Made by a program: the position numbers and the translations under genes. A stretch of 33,927 nt of DNA, from the NCBI GenBank assembly GCA_900549475.1, contig UROF01000028.1, forward strand, positions 1 through 33,927, given 5' to 3'. The notes below the pieces were generated by a model. The model saw nothing but the letters and a program-made list of their open reading frames with translations, was not told the DNA's origin and searched no databases. Of this stretch, positions 16,239-24,137 are shown piece after piece (positions within the stretch are counted from its first letter, which is position 1; the number at the start of each line of letters is the position of its first letter). This DNA comes from an uncultured Eubacteriales bacterium (GTDB taxonomy: Bacteria; Bacillota; Clostridia; Oscillospirales; Oscillospiraceae).

Positions 16239-16240
16239 TC

Positions 16241-16846
16241 TTACTTACCTCCCTTGTTGGCGTTCTTATCCTGGGCCCACTGCATGAGAGCGATGAGGCA
16301 GCCCAATGTCAGGAAGCCGCCCACCGGCAGCACCATCATCATGGCGCCGTACTCCGCCGGGAAGATCTGGTTCCCTGCCAGGGCGCCGCTGCCCAGGAAC
16401 TCACGGATGGCACTCATCACCAGCAGCACCAGCGTATAGCCGATGCCCTGGCAGATGCCGTCCACGGCGGAGGGCAGCACCTTGTTCTTGGAGGCGAAGG
16501 ACTCCGCCCGGGCCAGGATGATGCAGTTAACCACGATCAGCGGGATAAACACACCCAGAGACTCAGCGATGTCCTGGAAATACGCCTGGAGCAGCAGATC
16601 CACCATAGTGACGAAGCCCGCAATGACCACGATGTAGGCGGCAATGCGGATCTGGTCGGGAATGATCTTCCGCAGCAGAGAGATAACGACGTTGGAACAG
16701 GTCAGGATGATCATGACCGATACGCCCATGCCCAAGCCGTTGGAGATGGACGTGGTGATGGCCAGGGTGGAGCACATGCCCAGCAGCTGCACCAGCACCG
16801 GGTTCTGGGTCAAAAGGCCCTCTTTCAACTGTTTACCGAAATTCAT
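16241..16846 (-). CDS. rnfE: Rnf complex subunit RnfE
   Basis: Membrane partner of RnfA. The 201 residues begin MNFGKQLKEGLLTQNPVLVQLLGMCSTLAIT, with the LGMCS element that parallels LGICP in RnfA and the second conserved VNCIILARAESFA segment; about six membrane helices. It ends with a short Lys/Asn tail. The ATG overlaps the rnfG stop (ATGA). Confidence 0.97.
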   Translation of the reverse strand: MNFGKQLKEGLLTQNPVLVQLLGMCSTLAITTSISNGLGMGVSVMIILTCSNVVISLLRKIIPDQIRIAAYIVVIAGFVTMVDLLLQAYFQDIAESLGVFIPLIVVNCIILARAESFASKNKVLPSAVDGICQGIGYTLVLLVMSAIREFLGSGALAGNQIFPAEYGAMMMVLPVGGFLTLGCLIALMQWAQDKNANKGGK

Positions 16847-17448
16847 GCCTCTCCCCCTTCCTGCTCCGCCACAGCGGACAGAGCGGTATTCACACCGGCG
16901 GTGACGCCCTTCGAACTGACCGTGGCACCGGACACACCGTCAAAACGGTTGCTTCCGGAATTGACGGTGATCTCACCGTCTGCATGGCTCTTGCCGATAA
17001 AACGATCCAGCACCGACTGGTCATTTACCACCTTGGTGCCGATATTGGCAGTCTCAGAGTTATCGGTGACAGACACGCCGGTAACAGCGCCGTCCATGTC
17101 CACACCTACTACCATGCTCAAAGTCCCGCCGAAACCGCTGGCGGTGACTTCCACCACATATCCCACCTGCTCTCCGCCGGACATGGCTTTGTGCAGAGCC
17201 GTCACATTGGGATAGGTCGTCTCCACCTTCTCATAATTATCGGCCGGGAGCACCTGGCTCATGGCCGCGGCAGTCTTTTCCGCCTGGATCTCTTCAATAA
17301 TAGGCTCCGTCATGTTGTTGACGATGCCCAGCAGAAGCGCCACTACCGCGCAGATACCCATCAGAGTCAGCGTCAGCTTGGCGGTAAACCGGGGGTCCAG
17401 CGTTATCTTTGCTTTGGGCTGGACCGCGGCTGTATTTTCCTTGCTCAT
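16843..17448 (-). CDS. rnfG: Rnf complex subunit RnfG (covalent flavoprotein)
   Basis: Extracytoplasmic flavin-carrying subunit. It has 201 residues: a short N-terminal cytoplasmic tail, one membrane helix (about 24-45), and the FMN-binding domain. The flavinylation motif D-x-x-S-G-A-T is present as DGVSGAT (170-176), so FMN should be attached to T176 by an ApbE-type transferase; no apbE gene is in this window. ATGA overlaps link it to both rnfD upstream and rnfE downstream. Confidence 0.96.
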   Translation of the reverse strand: MSKENTAAVQPKAKITLDPRFTAKLTLTLMGICAVVALLLGIVNNMTEPIIEEIQAEKTAAAMSQVLPADNYEKVETTYPNVTALHKAMSGGEQVGYVVEVTASGFGGTLSMVVGVDMDGAVTGVSVTDNSETANIGTKVVNDQSVLDRFIGKSHADGEITVNSGSNRFDGVSGATVSSKGVTAGVNTALSAVAEQEGGEA

Positions 17449-18494
17449 TTAGCAGCCGCCTCCTTCTTTTCCTTGGGTTCTTTGGATTCCTTGGGTTCCT
17501 TAGGCTCCTTGGGCGCCTTGACAACGCCGAAGCGGGCAGGCTTGGTATGCTTGTCAATGATCCAAACCGTCAGGTTCATCACCAGGATGGCATAGCACAC
17601 ACCCTCGCTGTAGGAACCGAAATACCGGATAAATACGGTGATCAGGCCGCAGCCGATTCCGAAGATCACCTGACCCTTGTGGCTCACCGGGGAGGTGACA
17701 TAGTCCGTAGCCATAAAGAAGGCACCCAGGATCAGGCCGCCGCCCAGAACATTGTAGAGCATCCAGGTCATAGGATCGTTGCCACGGGGGAACAGGAAGG
17801 TCAGCACGGCCACAGTGCCGATGTAGCTGACCGGGATGTACCAGGTGATGATCTTGCGGAAGATCAACCATGCGCCGCCGATGGCCAGCAGCAGGGCGCT
17901 CACCTCACCCAGGGAACCGCCGATAAAGCCGATGAGCATATCCTGGAGATCGTAGACCTCCATCAGGCCCTGGAGATTGTTCTCATGGAGATAGGACATC
18001 GGTGTGGCGGAGGTGACCACATCCACCGTGCCCAGAAGAGGCAGCTTGGAACCGGGCACCACCCAGGTACTCATGGCGCTGGCCCAGGACAGCATAAACG
18101 CACGGGCTGCCAGCGCAGGGTTCAGGAAGTTCTTGCCGATACCGCCAAAGAGCTGTTTGACAATAACGATGGCAAAGAAGTCACCAATGAGGATCATCCA
18201 CAGCGGGATATTGGGCGGGCACACGAAGGCGATGAGCACACCGGTAACAGCTGCGCTGCAGTCTCCCACCGTGTTGTTCTTTTTCATCAGCGTCCGGTAC
18301 AGCCACTCAAAGAAGCAGCTGCCCACCACGGACACTGCCGTGACGGTCAGTACATACCAGCCAAAGTTGTAAATGGAAAAGGCCAGAGCCGGGATCAGCG
18401 CGATCAATACCTCCGCCATAATGTGGGCGGTACCGTCCTTAGTGCGGATATGAGGGGAGGATGAGCCGATCAGATGCAGTTCTTTATAATCCAT
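17445..18494 (-). CDS. rnfD: Rnf complex subunit RnfD (membrane flavoprotein)
   Basis: Membrane subunit with about eight to nine helices and a covalent FMN. The 349 residues (from the ATG at 18494) include the motif DVVTSAT (about 158-164), which fits the Dxx(S/T)(G/S)AT flavinylation pattern with T164 as the acceptor. AGGAGG at 18502-18507 lies seven bases from this ATG; the GTG at 18500 in the same frame is only one base away, so the ATG is preferred. The C-terminus ends in a low-complexity charged tail with repeated KEP units encoded by an imperfect DNA repeat (about 17460-17515). Confidence 0.95.
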   Translation of the reverse strand: MDYKELHLIGSSSPHIRTKDGTAHIMAEVLIALIPALAFSIYNFGWYVLTVTAVSVVGSCFFEWLYRTLMKKNNTVGDCSAAVTGVLIAFVCPPNIPLWMILIGDFFAIVIVKQLFGGIGKNFLNPALAARAFMLSWASAMSTWVVPGSKLPLLGTVDVVTSATPMSYLHENNLQGLMEVYDLQDMLIGFIGGSLGEVSALLLAIGGAWLIFRKIITWYIPVSYIGTVAVLTFLFPRGNDPMTWMLYNVLGGGLILGAFFMATDYVTSPVSHKGQVIFGIGCGLITVFIRYFGSYSEGVCYAILVMNLTVWIIDKHTKPARFGVVKAPKEPKEPKESKEPKEKKEAAAK

Positions 18495-18496
18495 AC

Positions 18497-19867
18497 TCAC
18501 GCCTCCTTCTTCGCTTCAGCGGCCTTGGCAGCCTTCTCTGCGGCAGCCTTGGCGGCAGCTTTCGCGTTGTTGATCTTCTGTTTGCCTGCCCGGAAGGTCT
18601 GCACCAGATGCAGCCGGCCAGGGCAGATATAGGTGCAGGCGCCGCACTCCATGCAGTCCATTACGTTTGCCGCCTCCAGCTCCTGGAGCATCCCGGCCCG
18701 CTCATACTGGTACATGAATACAGGCTGAAGCTTCATGGGGCAAACGCTCATGCACTTGCCGCAGCGGATGCAGGCAGGGTACTCCACCGTACGCTCCTCA
18801 TCCTCGCAGAAAGCCAGGATAGCGTTGGTGCCCTTGCCGATGGGGGCGTCCATATCATATTGGGAATGGCCCATCATAGGTCCGCCCATAAGGATCTTGA
18901 AGGTGCTCTTCTTCACACCGCCGCAGGCGTCCAGAAGCTCACTGATAGGGGTACCGATGGGACACTCCAGGTTCTTGGGTTCATTGACGCCGGAACCGGA
19001 CACGGTAACCACCCGGTGGGTCACCGGCATGCCGGTATACACCGCCCGGTAGATAGCGGCGGTGGTCACGGTGTTGAATACAGCGCAGCCCACAGCCGCA
19101 GGAAGAGCGCCGGGAGGCACCTGCCGGCCGGTAATAGACTGGCACAGCTGCTTCTCAGCGCCCTGAGGGTACCGGGTGTGGAGCACGTCCACCACTACCG
19201 GCGCCTTGGCTTCATCGATTTTCAGCCGCAGCAGCTCCGCCGCGTTCTGCTTGTTGTCCTCCACGGCCACATGCACCCGGTCCACACCGAACACTCTGGC
19301 CAGAATGGTGGCTCCGCCAATGACCTCCTCCGGATACTCCAGAAGGAAACGGTGGTCGCTGGTGATGTAGGGCTCGCACTCCGAGGCATTGATGATCACG
19401 GTATCCACCTTGCCAAGGCCGGAGCTGATCTTCACATGGGTGGGGAACGTAGCGCCGCCCATACCCACGATACCGGCGTTCTTCACCACCTCGATCAGTT
19501 CTTCGGCAGTGATCTCATTGGGTTTCTCCACCGGGTGGATATCCGGACATACGGTATCATTGAAATCATTTTCAATGACTACGCTCATCACCGGGACGCC
19601 GCTGAAATGGATCCGGGGTTCCACCGCCACTACCTTGCCGGATACGCTGGCATGTACAGGAGCGGAAACGAAAGCCACCGGTTCCCCGACCCGCTGTCCC
19701 ACTGTCACCGTGTCCCCCACAGCCACACAGGGATTGCAGGGGGCGCCAATATGCATCGACATCGGGATCACAACACGGGCAGGCGGCGGCAGCTTTTCAA
19801 TAGGCTTCTTATTGGTGGCGGCTTTCTTGTCATTGGGATGAATACCGCCAAAGAAGGACTGTGCCAT
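18497..19867 (-). CDS. rnfC: Rnf complex subunit RnfC (NADH-binding)
   Basis: First gene of the operon, the peripheral subunit where NAD+ is reduced. The 456 residues contain the Complex I 51-kDa-like fold with the Gly-rich NADH/FMN region GMGGATFPTHVK (about 154-165). Two ferredoxin-type clusters follow, CIRCGKCMSVCP and CMECGACTYICP (about 365-420). The C-terminal 35 residues are an Ala/Lys/Glu-rich helix-forming tail. A GAGGTGAGG ribosome binding site precedes the ATG. Promoter at 19923-19951. Confidence 0.97.
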   Translation of the reverse strand: MAQSFFGGIHPNDKKAATNKKPIEKLPPPARVVIPMSMHIGAPCNPCVAVGDTVTVGQRVGEPVAFVSAPVHASVSGKVVAVEPRIHFSGVPVMSVVIENDFNDTVCPDIHPVEKPNEITAEELIEVVKNAGIVGMGGATFPTHVKISSGLGKVDTVIINASECEPYITSDHRFLLEYPEEVIGGATILARVFGVDRVHVAVEDNKQNAAELLRLKIDEAKAPVVVDVLHTRYPQGAEKQLCQSITGRQVPPGALPAAVGCAVFNTVTTAAIYRAVYTGMPVTHRVVTVSGSGVNEPKNLECPIGTPISELLDACGGVKKSTFKILMGGPMMGHSQYDMDAPIGKGTNAILAFCEDEERTVEYPACIRCGKCMSVCPMKLQPVFMYQYERAGMLQELEAANVMDCMECGACTYICPGRLHLVQTFRAGKQKINNAKAAAKAAAEKAAKAAEAKKEA

Positions 19868-19889
19868 ATCCTCACCTCATTTTTCCAAG

Positions 19890-19951
19890 TGGGCCCGCAG
19901 GCCCATAATTTCTACAGGGTACATCATACTCCCATCTTCTCTCCCTGTCTA
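19890..19951 (-). promoter_or_regulatory. Promoter and leader hairpin of the rnf operon
   Basis: Minus strand: TAGACA (19946-19951), 17 bases, TATGAT (19923-19928). A short GC-rich hairpin TGGGCC-TGCG-GGCCCA (19890-19905) lies in the leader just upstream of the rnfC ribosome binding site; it has no T-tract. Confidence 0.75.
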
Positions 19952-20047
19952 GAGGATTTTCTGGTTTTTATGATTTTTTTGCAAGATAGAGTGTTAAAAT
20001 ATGCGCAAGCTCGTTAACTTTCTAACAAAATGACGACTTTATGCCGC

Positions 20048-20076
20048 TTGCTTTTTCCCTTTGCTTTTGCTATGAT
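20048..20076 (+). promoter_or_regulatory. Promoter of the DUF975 gene
   Basis: Plus strand: TTGCTT (20048-20053), 17 bases, TATGAT (20071-20076) with the extended TGC. It is divergent from the rnf promoter. Confidence 0.7.
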
Positions 20077-20129
20077 ACGCTCAGAAAAAAAGAAAATCCC
20101 CCCATTTTTTTATCAGGAGGATCCCAATC

Positions 20130-20918
20130 ATGATAAATCGCGCGGATATCAAGCGGGAAGCCAAGGGCATCATGCGCCAGGCCAGGATATCCCCTTTGCT
20201 GATGGGCGTTTTGCTTCTGGCAATTTCCACCATACTCGACCGCATCATCTCCCTGGCGGAATACGGCACCCTTTTCCCCACATGGCGGGTCATCGAATAT
20301 ATCAACTACCTGGCTTCCGCCGACCCCATGGCCCTGCTGGATATGTCCTCTACCGAGATCCTTGCCATGGCGGGCCTCACTTCCTCCGTCACACTGTACT
20401 CCTCTTTCCTATCCATTCTGGTCTCTCTCTTTATGACCGTGCTGTACGGCGGATTCTACCTCTACTGCATGGGCATCCGACAGGGCCGGGAGATGCCGGC
20501 GTCCACACTGGTGGATGGGCTGAGCCTGGCGGGAAAGCTGATTTGGTGTTCCATTCTGTCCTCGATTAAAATTTTCCTCTGGTCCCTGCTGTTCTTCTTC
20601 CCCGGCATCATTGCCGCTTACCGCTACCGCTTTGCCACCTATAACCTGTTGGTGGACCCCTCCCTCTCCGCCAGCGAGGCCATCCGGCTGAGCTGCGAGC
20701 AGACCAGAGGAATGAAATGGGATCTTTTCGTTCTGGATCTGAGTTTTATTGGATGGAGCATCCTGGCTTCCCTTACCCTGGGCCTTCTGAACATCTGGCT
20801 GCTGCCTTACATGACACTGTGCGATCTGGCCTACTTCGAGGAGAGCCAGCGGCGCTTGGGCCGCAGCCCTTATGGCAGCCAGTCGGAAGATGACAGCCGC
20901 CCCACCTGGGAACTGTAA
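20130..20918 (+). CDS. DUF975 family membrane protein
   Basis: Integral membrane protein of unknown function, 262 residues with about five to six hydrophobic helices (for example 22-41, 89-113, 140-160, 205-230). The features of the DUF975 family are visible: a basic N-terminus (MINRADIKREAKGIMRQ), the FFFPGIIAAYRYRFATYNLLVDPSLSASEAIRLS stretch (family pattern: FPGI, then NP-x-LxAxEAIxxS), and KWDLFVLDLSFIGW. The C-terminus is a polar tail. It stands alone: own promoter, AGGAGG ribosome binding site and a terminator shared with the convergent lipoprotein gene. Confidence 0.85.
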   Translation: MINRADIKREAKGIMRQARISPLLMGVLLLAISTILDRIISLAEYGTLFPTWRVIEYINYLASADPMALLDMSSTEILAMAGLTSSVTLYSSFLSILVSLFMTVLYGGFYLYCMGIRQGREMPASTLVDGLSLAGKLIWCSILSSIKIFLWSLLFFFPGIIAAYRYRFATYNLLVDPSLSASEAIRLSCEQTRGMKWDLFVLDLSFIGWSILASLTLGLLNIWLLPYMTLCDLAYFEESQRRLGRSPYGSQSEDDSRPTWEL

Positions 20919-20938
20919 CTACACATTATAAATAAAAG

Positions 20939-20972
20939 AAAAGGCGCGCCGCATATTGCGGCGCGCCTTTTT
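20939..20972. terminator. Bidirectional terminator between DUF975 and BMP genes
   Basis: A 15-bp perfect stem (AAAAGGCGCGCCGCA with its complement) around a TAT loop, with T-runs on both strands. It serves the plus-strand DUF975 gene and the minus-strand BMP gene, which converge here. Confidence 0.95.
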
Positions 20973-20986
20973 CATTATGTGATGAA

Positions 20987-22060
20987 TTACTGCATGAAGG
21001 TACCGTCGATCATCTGCTGGATGTAATTCTGATAGGCCTCCTGCTTCTCAGCGGGAACCAGGTCGCTGAGGGCACCGGCGGACAGAGCGCCGTTCTGCAG
21101 GGTACCATAGATCACTTCGCCGCCGAAGGAACCATCCGCCACAGCCTGCATGCACAGGCCCACCATGGAGGAGTTGTCCGTCACCTGGCTGCCGATGATG
21201 CACTCATTCTGGCCCAGGAGATCGGAAGGCTGAGCGATGTCGTAGATGGTGACACTGCCGTTGGCGGCATTGGCCTCATCGATGGCCTGACGGGCACCGG
21301 AGTCAACCGCAGAGGCGTCGCCGAAGAACACGTCGGCACCCTGGTCGATCATGGCCTTGGCAAACTCAATGCCCTTGTCACTGGCGGAGAAGTCGCCGGA
21401 GTAGACGATGTCCAGAGCGGTAACGGTCTTGCCCTCCTGCTCGCCCACATAGGTAGCAGCCTCAACATAGCCCTCATACTTGCCCTTGGTGGTGTCCAGC
21501 TCCATGCCGCCGATGAAGGCGATGGTGTTGGTCTCAGTCATGAGGCCAGCCAGAGCGCCGGCGATCCAGCCGACCTACTGAGCGTCAGGCAGCAGAGAGG
21601 TGACGTTGCCGTTCTCCGCCTCACCGGGGGTGTTCTCACCGCCGTTGAGCAGAGCGAAGGCGATGTCAGGATACTCAGCCGCAGCCTGGAGCACCGCGTC
21701 GGTGTACTGGTTACCGGGAGCATAGATCAGGTCATAGCCCTGCTCGCAGTAGGAGACGATGGTATCATAGTAGGCGGACTGGGCGATCATGTCGGAGTAG
21801 GCAGTCTCCCAGCCATTGGCCTCGGCGGCATCCATCATGGCGTTGTAGCAGGACATACCCCATCCGCCATCGGAGATGCTGGAGTCGCAGATCATGGCTA
21901 CCTTGTAGGTCTTGCCTTCACCGCCGTCAGCATTGCCGCTGTTGTTGCCGGTGTTGCCGGAATTGCCGGTATTACCGGTGTTACCGGCGTTGTTGCCGCC
22001 GCAGGCGGCAAGGGCCAGAGTCATTGCCAGCGCAAGAGCCAGCGCAAGAAACTTTTTCAT
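20987..22060 (-). pseudogene. BMP-family nucleoside-binding lipoprotein gene with in-frame amber codon
   Basis: Substrate-binding lipoprotein of the neighbouring importer (BMP/PnrA/NupN family). The N-terminus MKKFLALALALAMTLALAAC is a lipoprotein signal with a LAAC lipobox, followed by a Gly/Asn/Thr linker and then YKVAMICDSSISDGGWGMSCYNAM and YDLIYAPGNQYTDAV. The frame runs from 22060 to an amber codon at 21575-21577, after LLPDAQ. It then continues in the same frame as VGWIAGALAGLMTETNTIAFIGG to a TAA at 20987. If the TAG were sense, the product would be 357 residues, the normal length, and both halves look intact. The change is one base from CAG or GAG. It could be a recent nonsense mutation, a sequencing error, or readthrough. 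AGGAGG precedes the ATG. Confidence 0.85.
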
Positions 22061-22102
22061 GTAAAAATCCTCCTTTTTACTTGCTTGACCAAAACATTCT
22101 AT

Positions 22103-22131
22103 ATTGACGGCGAAATGATCCGCCGGTCAAT
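22103..22131 (-). other. Stem-loop before the BMP lipoprotein gene
   Basis: AUUGACCGGCG pairs with CGCCGUCAAU in the minus-strand RNA (one bulged C, eight-base loop). It starts seven bases after the permease stop and has no T-tract. Such hairpins between transporter and binding-protein genes often mark RNA processing; here this is inference. Confidence 0.6.
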
Positions 22132-22137
22132 AACCAC

Positions 22138-23067
22138 TTAGCGCTCCTCCCTGCGGTAGGGCTTGCCGGAGGCCTTGGGCCCCGCCTTCCGCATACCGAT
22201 GACGCCCAGCACCACCACAGTGGCAAGATAGGGAATCATCTGGAAGAACTGATAGGGTACACCGAAGGAGCCCACCTGGAGCCGGATCTGCAGCGCATCG
22301 CAGAAGCCGAAGAACAGGCACGCCAGCAGCACGCCGCCGGCGCTCCAGCGGCCAAAGATCACTGCCGCCAGGGCGATAAAGCCGCGGCCCGCCACGTTGC
22401 CGTCCACATAGGTGGTGGTGTAGCAGGTGGTGAGGTAAGCACCACCCATGCCTGCCAGAGCGCCGCAGATGACGCTGGCAGCATACCGCACACCGATCAC
22501 GTTGATACCAAGCGTCGCCGCCGCCTTGGGATGCTCACCTACAGCCTTGAAATTCAGACCGGACTTGGTCTTGTTGAAGTAGATGGCGGTGAAAATCACC
22601 AGAGCGTAAGCCAGATACACCATGGGAGTCTGATCGAAGAGCAGGGGCCCTATGAAGGGGATATCCTTCAGCCCGGGAATGGCCACCGTCTCCATCAGAG
22701 CCACCTGGACCAGCTCGGAGCCGGCGCCGAAGTACACACGGTAGATGAAGGCCGCGAGAGCCGGGGCAAAGATGTTGATGGCCATACCATACACGATCTG
22801 CTCAGCGCACAGGGTAATGGTGGCATAGGCGTAGATCATGTTCACCAGGATGCCTGCCGCCGCGCCGGCTGCCATGCCCAGCAGGGGGCTGCCGGTGATA
22901 AGACTGACCAGGAAGCCTACCAGAGAGCCGATGGACGCCAAACCTTCCAGGCCGATATGGACCAGGCCTGCCCGCTGGGAGTACAGCTCCGCCAGGGCCA
23001 GGAAAATGAGAGGCGTGGCCATGCGGACGCCGGCCAGGATCAGGTTAGAAACAAAAGTCCAATCCAT
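22138..23067 (-). CDS. ABC transporter permease, nucleoside type (NupQ-like)
   Basis: One of two membrane subunits of the importer. The 309 residues hold about eight to nine hydrophobic helices and match the BPD_transp_2 family: an early ATPLIFLALAELYSQRAGLVHIGLEG segment and GRGFIALAAVIFGRWSAGG near the C-terminus, both typical of the second nucleoside permease. The ATG at 23067 (TGATG with the previous stop, AGGAGG seven bases away) is preferred over the GTG at 23070. Substrate assignment to purine nucleosides rests on family and gene order. Confidence 0.88.
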   Translation of the reverse strand: MDWTFVSNLILAGVRMATPLIFLALAELYSQRAGLVHIGLEGLASIGSLVGFLVSLITGSPLLGMAAGAAAGILVNMIYAYATITLCAEQIVYGMAINIFAPALAAFIYRVYFGAGSELVQVALMETVAIPGLKDIPFIGPLLFDQTPMVYLAYALVIFTAIYFNKTKSGLNFKAVGEHPKAAATLGINVIGVRYAASVICGALAGMGGAYLTTCYTTTYVDGNVAGRGFIALAAVIFGRWSAGGVLLACLFFGFCDALQIRLQVGSFGVPYQFFQMIPYLATVVVLGVIGMRKAGPKASGKPYRREER

Positions 23068-24122
23068 CACTTTACCTCCTTTTTCGCCGACAGCTTATCG
23101 ATGGCTGCCTTGAATTCAGGCAGCTTCACCATGGCAAGACCCGCCACGGCAAAAACGATCACCAGAGCCTGGATGATATCCGACACACTGGTGGGGACGC
23201 CGGTAGCCGCCTGCATGGTGGTGGAACCTACCCGCAGGGCGGCAAAGAACACCGCCACCAGCATGGTGGCCAGGGGGTGGAGCTGGCCGATGAGAGCCAT
23301 GGACACACCGTCAAAGCCGTAGCCCGAAGCAAAGCCGTTGATCAGGCGGTACTGGGTGCCCAGCAGCTCCGCACTGCCGCCGATACCGGCAATGGCGCCG
23401 GAGACGATGAAGCTGACCATGATATACTTCTTTACCGCGAAGCCGTTGAACTGCGCGGCGGTCATATTGAGGCCCACCGCCCGGAGCTGGAAGCCCTTGG
23501 AGGTGTAGAAGAGGAAATAGTAGGTAAGAAGGCCGATGACAACGGCAATGACGAAAGCGCTGGTAAAGCGCAGGCCGAACATCCGCTGGAGCATGGTCTC
23601 CTTGGGCACAGACATCGTCTGGGGGACGCTGCCGTCCCGAAGCCAGTTGGTGTAGAACACACCCATGAGCAGGGTGGCCACATAGTTGAGCATGATGGAG
23701 ATGATCATCTCGTTCTGGCCCCGGTAGATCTTGAGAAGGCCGGGGATCATGGCCCACAGACCGCCGGCCAGAGCGCCGACCACCAGGCACAGCACGATAC
23801 CGGGGAAACCGGTAATGCCGCTCTGGGTAGCGATGACGCAGCAGACGATGGAGCCCATGATGAACTGTCCCTCACCGCCCAGGTTGAACACACCGCAGCG
23901 GTAGGCAAAGCAGGCACAAAGGCCGGTGAAGATCAGGGGCGTTGCCCGAGATAAAGTGGTACCCAGATTTCTGAGGCTGCCGAAAGCACCGACCCACAGG
24001 TTCTGCAGCGCCACCAGAGGATTGGCTCCCAGGGCCAGCATGATGATGCAGCCGATTAGAAAGGCCAGCAGCACCGAGGCCAGGGGCACCAGGATATTGA
24101 CCAGCTTATTGGTATTTTTCAT
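23067..24122 (-). CDS. ABC transporter permease, nucleoside type (NupP-like)
   Basis: First membrane subunit of the importer. It has 351 residues and about nine to ten hydrophobic helices. The conserved early block ATPLIFTGLCACFAYRCGVFNLGGEGQ is shared by the first permease of BMP-type transporters, and RAVGLNMTAAQFNGFAVKKY is the coupling region contacting the ATPase. A good AGGAGGGG site precedes the ATG; the ATPase gene ends 15 bases upstream. Paired with the downstream permease by a one-base overlap. Confidence 0.9.
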   Translation of the reverse strand: MKNTNKLVNILVPLASVLLAFLIGCIIMLALGANPLVALQNLWVGAFGSLRNLGTTLSRATPLIFTGLCACFAYRCGVFNLGGEGQFIMGSIVCCVIATQSGITGFPGIVLCLVVGALAGGLWAMIPGLLKIYRGQNEMIISIMLNYVATLLMGVFYTNWLRDGSVPQTMSVPKETMLQRMFGLRFTSAFVIAVVIGLLTYYFLFYTSKGFQLRAVGLNMTAAQFNGFAVKKYIMVSFIVSGAIAGIGGSAELLGTQYRLINGFASGYGFDGVSMALIGQLHPLATMLVAVFFAALRVGSTTMQAATGVPTSVSDIIQALVIVFAVAGLAMVKLPEFKAAIDKLSAKKEVK

Positions 24123-24137
24123 TCTCTCTGCCCCTCC

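Noticed and set aside
14646..16439. Open frame of 597 codons on the plus strand opposite rnfB and rnfA
   Set aside because: Shadow of two well-supported genes; also crosses the rnf terminator.
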